Shown here piece by piece: positions 1 through 8,619 of a stretch of DNA of 64,000 nt. Within the stretch, counting starts at the first letter, position 1. Each line of letters begins with the position of its first letter. The stretch lies in the NCBI GenBank assembly GCA_026003355.1, contig BPHC01000004.1:1-64000 (forward strand), in the 5' to 3' direction. The position numbers and the translations under genes were made by a program. Under the pieces are notes generated by a model. It made no database searches. It was not told where the DNA came from and saw nothing but the letters and a program-made list of their open reading frames with translations. The stretch comes from Cyclobacteriaceae bacterium. Lineage in GTDB: Bacteria; Bacteroidota; Bacteroidia; Cytophagales; Cyclobacteriaceae.

Positions 1-128
1 TACATGTACATCTATAAAAAATCCCGGCCTTTAAAATAAAGCCAGGATCAAGATGTGCACTCGCAGGGATTCCCTGCCTGCCAGCGCGATGGCCTGCCTG
101 ACGGCAGGCAGGAAACCCCGAACCTTCT
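1..128 (-). repeat. Direct repeat copy 1: tRNA-Arg 3' half, terminator and nuclease gene start, interrupted
   Basis: Positions 1-72 and 113-128 match 364-435 and 436-451 base for base. Read on the minus strand the copy contains the 3' half of tRNA-Arg (from the 3' side of the anticodon stem through the acceptor stem), the tRNA terminator hairpin, and at 11-1 the same ATGTACATGTA that begins the GIY-YIG gene at 374. The copy is split by a 40-bp insert at 73-112. The repeat begins directly after the stop codon of the GIY-YIG gene. The left end is cut by the window, so the repeat may extend further and a second nuclease gene may start there. Confidence 0.9.
73..112. repeat. 40-bp palindromic insert inside the tRNA fragment
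   Basis: These 40 bases are absent from the otherwise identical copy at 364-451. They contain CCTGCCTGCC, then a second CCTGCCTG followed by GGCAGGCAGG, so the right half folds into a strong hairpin and both ends carry the same GC-rich motif. This looks like a small dispersed palindromic element of the REP/MITE kind, which is common between genes in Bacteroidota. No second copy was noticed in the window. It breaks the T arm of the duplicated tRNA fragment, so that fragment cannot fold as a tRNA end. Confidence 0.7.
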
Positions 129-374
129 TTACAAAATCTTAGCTTTTAAATACTCCCGACCCTGCCCGCTCTTGAAAAATAACTCACGATCCCGCGCCCC
201 CTGCATGGTCGAAAAACATTCCTGATAAACCAACTCCCACGGCCGGTAGGCCCTGGTAGAACGTACCTTGCCACTGTTGTGGGCCCGCATCCGAAGGGCA
301 ATATCATGCGTCATACCTTTGTACAACCGGCCATCAATTCGACTCCTGATTACATATACAAAGTACATGTACAT
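129..374 (-). CDS. Small GIY-YIG family nuclease, cassette-like
   Basis: 81 residues forming a single GIY-YIG domain with no other domain. Visible motifs are the N-terminal FVYVIRS strand, YKGMT in place of the usual YIG, an Arg in RMRAHN, the STRAYRPWELVY block typical of small Bacteroidota members, and the Glu of RDRELFFKS as candidate metal ligand. Such proteins are often annotated as UvrC-like but lack UvrC domains; the substrate is unknown. The gene lies just downstream of tRNA-Arg on the same strand. Its start codon sits inside repeat copy 2 and its stop codon abuts repeat copy 1, so the whole reading frame is the unique part of a repeat-bounded cassette. This resembles a homing or self-duplicating unit, which is inference. 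Confidence 0.85.
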   Translation of the reverse strand: MYMYFVYVIRSRIDGRLYKGMTHDIALRMRAHNSGKVRSTRAYRPWELVYQECFSTMQGARDRELFFKSGQGREYLKAKIL

Positions 375-451
375 CTATAAAAAATCCCGGCCTTTAAAAT
401 AAAGCCAGGATCAAGATGTGCACTCGCAGGGATTCAAACCCCGAACCTTCT
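364..451 (-). repeat. Direct repeat copy 2, continuous with the intact tRNA-Arg
   Basis: This is the uninterrupted copy of the repeat also seen at 1-128. It runs from the GIY-YIG start codon through the terminator hairpin into the 3' half of the functional tRNA-Arg, and identity stops in the 3' strand of the anticodon stem at 451. A tRNA 3' end duplicated around a nuclease gene is the footprint expected of integration at a tRNA gene or of tandem duplication. Confidence 0.9.
378..411 (-). terminator. Rho-independent terminator of tRNA-Arg
   Basis: On the minus strand ATCCTGGCTTT and AAAGGCCGGGAT flank a short AT loop, forming a stem with one bulge, followed by a run of six T. It begins 8 bases after the tRNA discriminator base. 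The same hairpin is duplicated at about 15-48 inside repeat copy 1, where it would terminate the GIY-YIG transcript. Confidence 0.7.
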
Positions 452-492
452 GATCCGTAGTCAGATGCTCTATTCAATTGAGCTACGAGTGC
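419..492 (-). tRNA. tRNA-Arg(ACG)
   Basis: The minus strand folds into a standard cloverleaf. The acceptor stem pairs GCACTCG with CGAGTGC with discriminator A, the anticodon stem TCTGA/TCAGA encloses loop CTACGGA with anticodon ACG, and the T loop is GGTTTGAATCC-like. CCA is not encoded. The A34 is expected to be deaminated to inosine so that it reads CGU, CGC and CGA. A TTTG-N19-TACATTTG promoter lies upstream and the terminator immediately downstream. Confidence 0.95.
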
Positions 493-510
493 AGGTCCGA
501 AAACGGAGTG

Positions 511-541
511 CAAATGTAAAAATTAAAATTCCTGCGCCAAA
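511..541 (-). promoter_or_regulatory. Promoter of tRNA-Arg
   Basis: On the minus strand TTTG (541-538), a 19-base spacer and TACATTTG (518-511) match the Bacteroidota housekeeping promoter TTTG-N19-TAnnTTTG exactly. The -7 box ends 18 bases before the tRNA 5' end. It stands back to back with the plus-strand promoter at 549-579. Confidence 0.75.
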
Positions 542-548
542 ATCTGTT

Positions 549-579
549 TTTGTACCACAACCCGAAAACCCTATTTTTG
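549..579 (+). promoter_or_regulatory. Promoter of the outer-membrane protein gene at 601
   Basis: TTTG at 549-552, a 19-base spacer and TATTTTTG at 572-579 are a full match to the Bacteroidota consensus. The expected transcription start near 586 excludes an in-frame start codon at 550 and supports translation from the ATG at 601. Confidence 0.7.
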
Positions 580-600
580 AGGCTTATTTTTTACATCCCA

Positions 601-1362
601 ATGCCTATGCGCCTATTGCCAAGCCTGTTGTTTTTGCTGCCGGCCTTCATTCTTTTCGGGCAGGATGAAAGCACCCCTGTCGGAAGGCCCGATATTCCAG
701 GAACCTTTATGGTAGAATACGGCTTCAACCGGCTTACCACGCCCCCTCAGGACCTGAAATACGGATTCTGGGGCTCCCGCACCCTTAATCTCTATTATCA
801 GTATGACCGGCGGCTGGGGCAAAGTAAATTTAGCGTACATCCGGGTGTGGGCTTTGGGCTGGAGCGCTTTAAGCTTATTTCATTTAATCAAACTTTTCCC
901 GATACCGTAATTCGAATTACCGGTGCAACCCTTATCCGCCAGGCCGGAGGCAACACCCGGCTGGTTAATTCCGGGCAGGTGCTCTTTAACGACACCACGC
1001 GCGCGGCATCGAAGTCGATGTTCATTGTAAATTACATTGACCTTCCGGTAGAATTCCGGTTTACCGCCAACCCCAACGACCCCGACAAAAGTTTCAAAGC
1101 CGCGCTGGGCGGTCGTGCAGGCGTGCTGCTGAATGCCCACACCAAACTGAAGTACAAAGAAGATGGCGAGACGAAGAAATTAAAAAACCGGCAGGATTTT
1201 AATTTGAGCCAGATCCGCTACTCGGCTTTTGCCCGCATTGGGGTAGGCAACATTTATCTGTCGTTTTATTACAATTTCAACAGCCTGTTTAAAGAGGGTC
1301 GCGGGCCCGGTAATGCCGGCACCTCAAGCTATACCATTACGCTTAGCCTGGCCAGTTTTTAA
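601..1362 (+). CDS. Outer-membrane beta-barrel protein
   Basis: 253 residues. A signal peptide (MPMRLLPSLLFLLPAFILFG, cleaved near GQD) is followed by alternating hydrophobic and polar segments rich in aromatic residues, such as LNLYYQYDRR, FIVNYIDLPVEFRF, RYSAFARIGVG and IYLSFYYNF, ending in an aromatic Phe. This is the pattern of PorT-like or OmpA-type eight-strand barrels. The phrase IVNYIDLPVEFRF is characteristic of the Bacteroidota outer membrane beta-barrel family. The substrate or role is not evident. The start is fixed by the promoter at 549-579. The stop codon overlaps that of the convergent enoyl-CoA hydratase gene (shared ttaa at 1359-1362). Confidence 0.7.
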   Translation: MPMRLLPSLLFLLPAFILFGQDESTPVGRPDIPGTFMVEYGFNRLTTPPQDLKYGFWGSRTLNLYYQYDRRLGQSKFSVHPGVGFGLERFKLISFNQTFPDTVIRITGATLIRQAGGNTRLVNSGQVLFNDTTRAASKSMFIVNYIDLPVEFRFTANPNDPDKSFKAALGGRAGVLLNAHTKLKYKEDGETKKLKNRQDFNLSQIRYSAFARIGVGNIYLSFYYNFNSLFKEGRGPGNAGTSSYTITLSLASF

Positions 1363-2144
1363 CAACCCCTGAACTTCGGCCTGCGCTTTTCGAGGAATGC
1401 CTGTACGCCCTCCCGGTAGTCGTGCGTGCTTCCGGCAATCTCCTGGCAATACGCCTCGTAATCCAGCATTTCATCCAGCGTAGCCACGGTTGATTTGTTG
1501 AGCATCTTTTTAATGAGGCCAATGGCTTTGGTGGGCGCCTGGGCATAGTAGTCGGTATAACGTTTTACAGCTTCATCCAGCTTTTCTGCCGGAACCACTT
1601 CGTTTACCAATCCCAGTCTGTGGGCTTCTTCGGCTTTTAGGCGTGTACCCATGGAGCACAGTTCAAATGCTTTGGCCATGCCGGTAAGACGGGGCAGGAA
1701 ATACGAAGAACCAGAATCGGGAACCAGGCCTATATTGATAAAAACCTCTATAAGGGTTGCTTCTTCGGATGCAACAATTATGTCGCTGGCCAGTGCAAGC
1801 GAACAACCTGCTCCGGCTGCCACTCCGTTTAACTTACACACAACCGGTTTGGGCAGGTTGCGCATTGCCCGTATAATGGGGTTGTACCGTTTGTGCAGCG
1901 AATCCATAAACGACCGCTTTTGCGTGCTGCTGCCGGCTCTTAAATCCTGACCCGAGCAAAATGCCTTTCCTTCACCGGTAAGCACTGCCACACGCACCTG
2001 TTCATCGCGTGCCACCGCCTTCCAGGCATCCTGAAGTTCGAAAGTAATTTCATCATTCAACGCATTATATACCTCGGGGCGGTTCAGGGTAATGGTTGCC
2101 ACACCGTTTTCGGCATTGAATTTTATGAACTGATATGCACTCAT
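1359..2144 (-). CDS. Enoyl-CoA hydratase/isomerase, PaaG-like
   Basis: 261 residues of the crotonase fold. It has the CoA-binding FCSGQDLRAG loop, the oxyanion-hole segment around NGVAAGAGCSLALASD and the FINIGLVPDSGSSYFLPR block. GLVPDSGSSY with Asp in place of the usual second hydratase Glu is typical of PaaG-type isomerases (2-(1,2-epoxy-1,2-dihydrophenyl)acetyl-CoA isomerase), which need one acidic catalytic residue. The precise substrate cannot be told, because no other phenylacetate genes are near. The start is the ATG before SAYQFIKF; the upstream in-frame extension is Cys/Gly rich and unlike the family. A second crotonase at 24681 is a more distant paralogue. Confidence 0.85.
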   Translation of the reverse strand: MSAYQFIKFNAENGVATITLNRPEVYNALNDEITFELQDAWKAVARDEQVRVAVLTGEGKAFCSGQDLRAGSSTQKRSFMDSLHKRYNPIIRAMRNLPKPVVCKLNGVAAGAGCSLALASDIIVASEEATLIEVFINIGLVPDSGSSYFLPRLTGMAKAFELCSMGTRLKAEEAHRLGLVNEVVPAEKLDEAVKRYTDYYAQAPTKAIGLIKKMLNKSTVATLDEMLDYEAYCQEIAGSTHDYREGVQAFLEKRRPKFRGC

Positions 2145-2164
2145 GTTAAAACAGATTTTTGTTT

Positions 2165-2788
2165 TCAGAATAACTCCACACCGGCAACTGTAGCCGTAAC
2201 CACACCTGCCAAAGCGCCCCAAATTACTTCTTTAAGGGTATGTGCCTGCAGCTGAAGCCGGGCCGACATGATAATTCCGGCCAGAACCGTAGAAACCAAA
2301 ACGGCCGGGAGCAGTTGATTTTCTTCGGTGTACCGGCTTAGCACGGACAGTATGGCCGGTATGGCAGCGGCGGCCATGCTGTGAATACTTACCTTTACAA
2401 ACAGCGTGAGCACCCAAGCCACCAGTACCAGCATGTTAAGCAGAAACAGGAGTCTGAAGAAATTATCTTCAAAATTCATGTTAAGCTTGTAATAAAACAA
2501 AAAGGTGCAGAAGCTGTAAAGCACCAGAATAATAAAAAAAGGCCGCAGGCGCTGCCGGCGCTCGGGCATGTTATAGGAATGTATCTGCCCGTACCATCGC
2601 AAAAAGGCCATATTTACAGCCGGAAGTATAAAAGTTAAGCCGGCTACCATCATCACATAAGCATGGATATTATCGGGCCGCGCCGGCTGAAGAGCCCAGG
2701 GAAAGAAATAGGCCAGTATCAATACCAGCCAGGTAGGCATAATAAGGGGATGGAAAAAAACCGACAGGAGGCGGGCAAGTGCATTCAC
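2165..2788 (-). CDS. PAP2-like integral membrane protein
   Basis: 207 residues with about six hydrophobic helices. The C-terminal half contains KVSIHSMAAAA and RLQLQAHTLKEV, which resemble the KxSxHs and SRxxLxAHTxxEV blocks of the type-2 phosphatidic acid phosphatase superfamily as found in Cytophagales proteins. The canonical PSGH block is not obvious, so enzyme activity is unproven. The start lies 4 bases after the rpoN stop, so it is probably translated from the same message as rpoN. A lipid phosphate phosphatase or a structural membrane relative are both possible. Confidence 0.6.
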   Translation of the reverse strand: MNALARLLSVFFHPLIMPTWLVLILAYFFPWALQPARPDNIHAYVMMVAGLTFILPAVNMAFLRWYGQIHSYNMPERRQRLRPFFIILVLYSFCTFLFYYKLNMNFEDNFFRLLFLLNMLVLVAWVLTLFVKVSIHSMAAAAIPAILSVLSRYTEENQLLPAVLVSTVLAGIIMSARLQLQAHTLKEVIWGALAGVVTATVAGVELF

Positions 2789-2792
2789 GGTG

Positions 2793-4250
2793 TTATAGTT
2801 TTTTTCTTAAGCGCGCAACAGGAATATTCATTTGCTCCCTGTATTTGGCCACTGTGCGCCTGGCAATATTATAACCCCTGGAATGAAGTATCTTCTCAAT
2901 TTTATCGTCCGACATCGGCTTGCGCTTATCTTCGTTTTCAATGATTTCGCGGATAATTTGCTTTACTTCGCGGCTGCTTACTTCCTCGCCCGTATCGGTG
3001 GCAATACCTTCCGAGAAGAAATATTTAAGCGGATAGATGCCGAAATCGGTTTGCACGGCTTTGCTGCTCACTACACGCGAAACCGTTGAAATATCCATAC
3101 CGATTTTGTCGGCAATATCCTTTAAAATCATTGGCTTAAGCCGGCTTTCATCGCCTTCCAGAAAAAATTCATACTGATAATCTGCAATAGCACGCATGGT
3201 TTTAAGCAGCGTAAGCTGGCGTTGTTTTATGGCATCGATAAACCACTTTGCCGAGTCGAGTTTTTGTTTTACAAAAGTTACCGCTTCTTTAAGTTTTTTA
3301 TCCTTTTTACTGCTCTTGTCGTAGGCTTTAAACATTTCGGAATAGGATTTGCTGATGCGCAGTTCAGGTGCATTGCGTGAATTAAGCGCAACTTCCAGTT
3401 TGCCGTTGTTGTTGGTTACAATAAAATCGGGAATGATGTACTGGTTTTTCGCCATCCCTGCCGAAGCACTTCCCCCCGGCTTGGGATTGAGCTTTACGAT
3501 AAGCGCAATGGCATCGCGAACGAAATCTTCATCTTCGGTGCCCAGTTTTTTCTGGATTTTGTGATAATGCTTTTTGGTAAACTCGTCAAAACAGTCGCGT
3601 ATAATTTGACGGGCAACGGCAACGTCCACATCTCTGCCATTATCCATGCGCTCCAGCTGTAGCAACAGGCATTCCTGAAGATTACGGGCTGCAATGCCGG
3701 GCGGGTCGAAGGTTTGGATTTTCTTAAGGATAGATTCTACCTCTTCAACGGTGGTTTCTATTCCCTGCGAAAAGGCCAGGTCGTTTACGATGGCCTCCAG
3801 ATCTCTGCGAATGTACCCATCGCCTTCAATACTGCCTATAAGCTGTTTGCCTATGGCATACTGGCGTTCGTCCAACCCCAGATAGCCCAGCTGGGTAAGC
3901 AATTGTTCATGGAGGGTTGACGACATGGGAATGGGCATCTCGCGGTCTTCGTCATCATCGCCTCCTCCGTCACTGTACATTTTATAGCCCGCATAGTCGT
4001 CATCGCGAAGGTAGTCTTTAATATCTATCTCATCTTCCTGCACCGCATTTTCAGCGGGCTCATCCTGTTGTGCTTCTGCGGGATCGGGCTCTTGTTCATC
4101 GGGGCCTTCTTCGAGGGCCGGGTTGGCCTCCAGTTCTTCTTCAATACGGCTTTCCAGTTCGGCCGTAGGCACCTGCAGCAATTTTATAAACTGGATCTGC
4201 TGCGGTGAGAGCTTTTGCTGCAATGTTTGGTGTAATCCTAGCTTCTGCAT
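2793..4250 (-). CDS. rpoN: RNA polymerase sigma-54 factor
   Basis: 485 residues, normal for the family. The Gln-rich region I at the N-terminus ([15 protein letters not shown]) contacts core polymerase and activators, an acidic region II follows (about residues 50-110, many D/E), and the C-terminal RpoN box [10 protein letters not shown] contacts the -24 promoter element. It recruits RNA polymerase to -24/-12 promoters that need an AAA+ activator; no such activator is in this window. The start chosen is the ATG before QKLGLHQTL, since the 19-residue upstream extension is unlike the family. It is divergent from asnS with 131 bases between. Confidence 0.97.
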   Translation of the reverse strand: MQKLGLHQTLQQKLSPQQIQFIKLLQVPTAELESRIEEELEANPALEEGPDEQEPDPAEAQQDEPAENAVQEDEIDIKDYLRDDDYAGYKMYSDGGGDDDEDREMPIPMSSTLHEQLLTQLGYLGLDERQYAIGKQLIGSIEGDGYIRRDLEAIVNDLAFSQGIETTVEEVESILKKIQTFDPPGIAARNLQECLLLQLERMDNGRDVDVAVARQIIRDCFDEFTKKHYHKIQKKLGTEDEDFVRDAIALIVKLNPKPGGSASAGMAKNQYIIPDFIVTNNNGKLEVALNSRNAPELRISKSYSEMFKAYDKSSKKDKKLKEAVTFVKQKLDSAKWFIDAIKQRQLTLLKTMRAIADYQYEFFLEGDESRLKPMILKDIADKIGMDISTVSRVVSSKAVQTDFGIYPLKYFFSEGIATDTGEEVSSREVKQIIREIIENEDKRKPMSDDKIEKILHSRGYNIARRTVAKYREQMNIPVARLRKKL

Positions 4251-4381
4251 ACCCCATTCCTGTTGGTACAAAGGTACCAAATCGTTCAGGTAGAATAAAA
4301 CGCCCAAAGCCGGTGCATGCCGGGCCGTTTTTTGATAAAACTTTCAAATTGCCGTTTTTTGCGCCTTATTTATTTGCTGCC

Positions 4382-5833
4382 ATGAAACGTACCCGCATTG
4401 CCGATGCCTTAAAAACACCCCCTCACGAACTGGGTAGAAATCTGTTGGTTCAGGGGTGGGTGCGCACCTTTCGCAACAACCAGTTTATTTCCCTAAACGA
4501 CGGCTCGACCATTCACAACCTACAGGCAGTAATCGATTACAGCCGGTTTGACGAAGCCACCCTTAAGCGCATTACAACGGGAGCGTGTGTTTCGCTTGCC
4601 GGCCAGCTGGTGGCCAGTCCGGCCCGCGGCCAGGCAGTTGAGCTTAAGGTTGAGCAACTGGAAATTCTTGGCGACTGCGATGCTGAAAAATATCCGCTTC
4701 AGCCTAAAAGGCATTCGCTTGAATTCCTTCGCGAAATTGCCCATCTGCGCCCGCGCACCAACACCATAAGTGCGGTAATGCGCATCCGCCACGCCATGGC
4801 CTTTGCCATTCATAAATTTTTTAACGACAGGGGCTTTTATTATATCCACACGCCTATCATTACCGGTTCCGATGCCGAAGGCGCAGGCGATATGTTTAAA
4901 GTAACCACACTGGACCTGGGTAACCTGCCGAAGGATGAAAACGGCCAAATCAATTACAAAGAGGACTTCTTTGGCAGGGAAACCAATCTTACTGTTTCCG
5001 GCCAGCTGGAAGTAGAGGCCTATGCGCTGGCACTGGGCGATACCTACACATTTGGCCCTACGTTCAGGGCCGAAAACTCGAATACAACTCGCCATCTGGC
5101 CGAGTTCTGGATGATTGAACCCGAAATGGCTTTTTACGATCTGCACGATAATATGAATCTGGCCGAGGAGTTCATACAATACCTGTGCAGGTATGCGCTC
5201 GAAAACTGTGCAGACGATCTGGCTTTTCTGCACAAGCGTGCGCAGGAAGAGGAGCAATCGAAACCCAAAGAACAACGCAGCGAACTGGGCCTGCTGGAAC
5301 GCCTTGAGTTTGTGGTTAACAATACCTTTGAGCGGCTAACCTATACCGAAGCCATTGGTATTTTGCGAGAATCGGCTCCCAACAAAAAGAAAAAATTCCA
5401 GTACCTGGTAGAAAAGTGGGGTGCCGACCTGCAGTCGGAGCACGAACGTTACCTGGTTGAAAAGCATTTTAAAAAGCCGGTTATTCTGTACAACTATCCG
5501 GCTGATATTAAAGCGTTCTACATGCGCCAAAATGATAACGACAACGATCCCGGCAAAACGGTGGCGGCCATGGATGTACTGTTTCCGGGTATAGGCGAAA
5601 TTATTGGAGGCTCACAACGTGAAGAGCGCTACGAGCGCCTGCTGAAACGCATTCAGGAGCTGAATTTACCTGAAAAAGATCTGTGGTGGTACCTGGAGCT
5701 GCGCCGCTACGGCAGCGCTCCGCACAGCGGTTTTGGCCTGGGTTTTGAACGATTAATCCAATTTGTTACGGGCATGACCAACATTCGCGATGTGATACCC
5801 TTTCCGAGGTATCCGGGACACGCTGAATTTTAA
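4382..5833 (+). CDS. asnS: Asparagine--tRNA ligase
   Basis: 483 residues. An N-terminal OB-fold anticodon-binding domain (about 1-120, [20 protein letters not shown]) precedes a class II catalytic core with motif 2 ([22 protein letters not shown]) and motif 3 ([15 protein letters not shown]). The WMIEPEM and PFPRYPG blocks and the insertion between motifs fit AsnRS rather than AspRS. It charges tRNA-Asn; a tRNA-Asn(GTT) gene is also in this window at 58174. The start is the ATG before KRTRIADAL; an earlier in-frame ATG would read through sequence with no family similarity that overlaps rpoN. A strong terminator follows. Confidence 0.97.
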   Translation: MKRTRIADALKTPPHELGRNLLVQGWVRTFRNNQFISLNDGSTIHNLQAVIDYSRFDEATLKRITTGACVSLAGQLVASPARGQAVELKVEQLEILGDCDAEKYPLQPKRHSLEFLREIAHLRPRTNTISAVMRIRHAMAFAIHKFFNDRGFYYIHTPIITGSDAEGAGDMFKVTTLDLGNLPKDENGQINYKEDFFGRETNLTVSGQLEVEAYALALGDTYTFGPTFRAENSNTTRHLAEFWMIEPEMAFYDLHDNMNLAEEFIQYLCRYALENCADDLAFLHKRAQEEEQSKPKEQRSELGLLERLEFVVNNTFERLTYTEAIGILRESAPNKKKKFQYLVEKWGADLQSEHERYLVEKHFKKPVILYNYPADIKAFYMRQNDNDNDPGKTVAAMDVLFPGIGEIIGGSQREERYERLLKRIQELNLPEKDLWWYLELRRYGSAPHSGFGLGFERLIQFVTGMTNIRDVIPFPRYPGHAEF

Positions 5834-5836
5834 CCA

Positions 5837-5867
5837 TAAAAAAAACCGGCCGACAGCCGGTTTTTTT
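5837..5867. terminator. Bidirectional terminator between asnS and a lipoprotein gene
   Basis: AACCGGC and GCCGGTT pair around the loop CGACA, with a run of A before and a run of seven T after. It can therefore end transcription of asnS on the plus strand and of the convergent lipoprotein gene on the minus strand. Confidence 0.85.
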
Positions 5868-5893
5868 ATGTTGCTTATTAAGGTAACCCGGTA

Positions 5894-6460
5894 TTAGCGG
5901 TTACCCAGTTTTTCCATCTCTTTTTCGAAAGTTTCTTTAAACTTTTCGTAATCGTAATCAATCTTCAGGCGCTCGTCTTTCGACAGGGTTTCATTGTACT
6001 TGCTCACAATGTCGCTGGCCGAAAGTTCGATAGCAATATAGGTTTTGTAACTGCCGCTTTCGGTTTTTACCTGTTTTTCACAGATGGTCTTTATGCCCGA
6101 AAGGGTTTGGTTTACTACCGTTCGGTTAAGCTGCTCAAAGCGCTCTTCCAGTTCTTCCTTGTTGTTGAACTCGCGCGAGTTGAGGTAGTTATCTGTTACC
6201 GTTTTTACAGTAGCCTGAATGCTGGCCGCCAGTTCGGCACGGGCATTATCCAATGCCTTCTTTTTAGAGGCCACCAGGTCCGAGCTCTCGCCCAGCGAGT
6301 TGGCCCTGAAAAACTTGTTGTTGGTAAAAAAGTCAGGGCCGGAGCACGGTATGTTGATTTCTACTTCGCCTTTCGGCAGTTTTTCCTTGCTTTTGCATCC
6401 CTCAAGCAGGATGCCCCCCAGTGCGGCAAAGATGAGGGCAGTGTAGGTAAGCTTTTTCAT
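5894..6460 (-). CDS. LPP20-like lipoprotein
   Basis: 188 residues. It has a lipoprotein signal with lipobox LLEGC, then CKSKEKLPKGE, an RANSLGES segment and a helical SKKKALDNARAELAASIQATVKT stretch. Short aligned portions of that stretch are what LPP20/FlgP-type envelope lipoproteins use, in which a small alpha/beta domain follows the acylated Cys. The gene follows another LPP20-type gene by 83 bases on the same strand, so the two probably form an operon of envelope lipoproteins. The function is unknown. The start is the ATG before KKLTYTAL; the longer frame lacks a signal peptide. Confidence 0.7.
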   Translation of the reverse strand: MKKLTYTALIFAALGGILLEGCKSKEKLPKGEVEINIPCSGPDFFTNNKFFRANSLGESSDLVASKKKALDNARAELAASIQATVKTVTDNYLNSREFNNKEELEERFEQLNRTVVNQTLSGIKTICEKQVKTESGSYKTYIAIELSASDIVSKYNETLSKDERLKIDYDYEKFKETFEKEMEKLGNR

Positions 6461-6543
6461 GACACAATTTGTTTTTTCGTATACCACTACAATTTTAAGA
6501 CCAAAATACCAGCTATTTCCGTACCAGTACCGCATATTCGAAA

Positions 6544-7941
6544 TTATTTTAGGATTGTTTGCAACAACTCCGGAAAACGCTCTTTTTCGAATGTTTCAAG
6601 TGCCTTGGAGTAAGCATCCTGGCTGGACCGGTTGTAGTCGAGCCCATACCCCCTTATCCGGTCGAGCACACCTGCATAAATCTCTCTTCCATCGGCAGCC
6701 AGTACCCGGATGGTTCCCGAAAGGTAGGTAACGTAAATGCTGCCGCTCACACTACCTTTCTCAGAGTCGGCCTGAACGTCTAAAATCAATTCGGCCTGCC
6801 CCCGGTCGGAGGTAAACTCAAAGCCGTTTGTCACCAGCAGATTTTTGATTCGGCTGCTCAACGGCATATCGGACCGGCTCAATCCCAGGCTTTTTTCCTG
6901 GGCCATGAGATAGACCACGGGCCGCTGTACCCGCAGCAGTAAAACGGCTTCAGGCACCTGGAGGGATGCCAGAACCATTTTCATGATTTCTGAAGTACCG
7001 CCGGCCAGGGCTTCGGTGTTTACTTTCACGGTAACGGTCTGCTCGCGGTCGGCACTGGCTATGGCGGTAAGCAACAGGCGTGCGCTGCCCTGGGCATCGG
7101 TGCGGTAATCCGGAAAAATCTCGCCCGCTCCTTTCGAGAAATAAGCCGTAAGGGGAATACCCGAAACCGGCTTTTGGTTGGCAAAAGTGGCATACGCCAT
7201 AAGGGTCTGGTCTTTAATATTTACCCGGCGGTTTACAGACAACTCTGCCGGTACCGTGTGTAATTTTATATTACCTAACATGCGCTGTACCGAGGCATAA
7301 ATTTCATTGGTAAGCAAAATTTCCTGCCCCTGCAGTTTAACCGGTATAGCATCGCCCAGGTATTTTTCAACACTTCGCAGCGCCTGCATGTAATAACCCA
7401 GAGCTTCAACCGGGCTGCCCACTGATTCGGCCGCCCGGGCTTTCTGAACAAAATCCAACGCCAGGGTTACGGCATTGCGTTTCTTTGCTTCTTTGATTTC
7501 GTTATAGCGGGCAACCGAAAGACGGTAAAATACCCAGTAGTTCTGTTCGTCTTCATAACTACCCACTTCCTCAAACTCCTCAATTTCATCGGCTGCCGTG
7601 GTTTGGATAATTTGTTCGTAGCGCTCGCGGAAGTCCCGGCGGTTTTCTTCTACTGTGCTCAGCACCGAAGCGCTCGAAACAGTTACTTTAATCTGCGATA
7701 TAAGGTCTTCCAGGGCGCTCTTCCGGGCCACCTGTATATAATTATGGGTGCCATCTTTAACTGCACGGCCAATGCCGGTATAATAACCCCGCATGGTGGT
7801 TTCGCCTTTTAACCAGGCAGGCCGGTTATCAACCGGTGGCTGCACCCTGGCGCTGCAGGCATTTAGGAACAGCCAGGCAAAAAGCGCTGCTGTTCTTGGT
7901 ATATAGCCCAGATGGCTTGGTTTAAGTAAACTTAACTTCAT
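6544..7941 (-). CDS. Lipoprotein with N-terminal LPP20 domain
   Basis: 465 residues. A long signal peptide ends in the lipobox FLNAC. Next comes an LPP20-like domain (about 45-150) with YYTGIGRAVKDG and ARKSALEDLISQIKVTV, then a helical segment with KAAES-like repeats (about 165-220), an Ig-like region (about 225-330) and a C-terminal beta-rich domain that includes IRVLAADGREIYAG. Architectures of this type, LPP20 plus beta domains, are seen in Bacteroidota envelope proteins of unknown role. It is the first gene of a two-gene unit with the shorter LPP20 lipoprotein downstream. Confidence 0.65.
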   Translation of the reverse strand: MKLSLLKPSHLGYIPRTAALFAWLFLNACSARVQPPVDNRPAWLKGETTMRGYYTGIGRAVKDGTHNYIQVARKSALEDLISQIKVTVSSASVLSTVEENRRDFRERYEQIIQTTAADEIEEFEEVGSYEDEQNYWVFYRLSVARYNEIKEAKKRNAVTLALDFVQKARAAESVGSPVEALGYYMQALRSVEKYLGDAIPVKLQGQEILLTNEIYASVQRMLGNIKLHTVPAELSVNRRVNIKDQTLMAYATFANQKPVSGIPLTAYFSKGAGEIFPDYRTDAQGSARLLLTAIASADREQTVTVKVNTEALAGGTSEIMKMVLASLQVPEAVLLLRVQRPVVYLMAQEKSLGLSRSDMPLSSRIKNLLVTNGFEFTSDRGQAELILDVQADSEKGSVSGSIYVTYLSGTIRVLAADGREIYAGVLDRIRGYGLDYNRSSQDAYSKALETFEKERFPELLQTILK

Positions 7942-8019
7942 GCTGATTTATCAGACAAATCTAAGGCCAAATCATAGACTTTTAAGGTAAAAGACCGTAA
8001 ATTGCAGATGAGCTTTACT

Positions 8020-8532
8020 ATGAAAAAGTACTTTTTGCCTTTAACCGCATGTTTTGCCTTGCTGGCAGGCTGCCTGGAAACCGAAAATAAAGCCGGTGAA
8101 TTTACCGGCAACGAATCCACCTATCCGTTGGCGGCCGGCAGCGATTATGCCGTTTATGGACATGTTATCTTTAAAGAACGCACCGATGGTTCAACCCTTG
8201 CAGTTGTGCAGGTAAGCGGTACGGAAGGCAACCAATTACACCCCGTACACCTGCACCGGGGAGATATTGCAACACCCGATGCCGAGATTGCCCTGCTAAT
8301 GAATCCGGTGCAGGGCGCAACCGGCCGCAGTGAAACCCTCATCCGCCGGCTGGCCGATGAGACGCCGGTAACCTATGCCGACCTTATTGCCATGAACGCT
8401 TCAGTAAAAATTCATCTGGCTGAAAGCGGACCGGAACGCGACATTATTCTGGCCGCTGGCAATATAGGCACCGCCTACACCCGGCCTGATGGCAGGATGG
8501 GTGCAGAAATAGCGGTGTGCAAAAGTGAATAA
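8020..8532 (+). CDS. CHRD-like domain lipoprotein
   Basis: About 170 residues. The signal peptide is MKKYFLPLTACFALLAGC with lipobox LLAGC. The mature part contains HPVHLHRGDI, NPVQGATGRSET, VTYADLIAMNASVKIHL and ILAAGNIGT, the order of blocks seen in CHRD-domain proteins of Bacteroidota, a fold also found in chordin. The His-rich HPVHLH could bind metal, which is unproven. An ATG 12 bases upstream at 8008 is an alternative start. It stands alone, divergent from the LPP20 lipoproteins and convergent with sdhB. Confidence 0.6.
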   Translation: MKKYFLPLTACFALLAGCLETENKAGEFTGNESTYPLAAGSDYAVYGHVIFKERTDGSTLAVVQVSGTEGNQLHPVHLHRGDIATPDAEIALLMNPVQGATGRSETLIRRLADETPVTYADLIAMNASVKIHLAESGPERDIILAAGNIGTAYTRPDGRMGAEIAVCKSE

Positions 8533-8552
8533 ACGCCTGGTTTAAGGCTGCA

Positions 8553-8594
8553 GAAAAAAAATAAACCCGACTTCATTACCGGGTTTTATTTTAC
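8553..8594. terminator. Bidirectional terminator between CHRD-like gene and sdhB
   Basis: TAAACCCG and CGGGTTTTA pair around a loop of ten bases (ACTTCATTAC), with an A run on the left and T-rich sequence on the right. It lies between two convergent genes and can serve both. Confidence 0.7.
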
Positions 8595-8619
8595 AGGTTA
8601 CACCTGGCTGTCACCGGTT

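Noticed and set aside
4520-5275. Long antisense frame inside asnS
   Set aside because: A 251-codon frame opposite a full-length, clearly conserved asnS with no signature of its own is a shadow of codon use.
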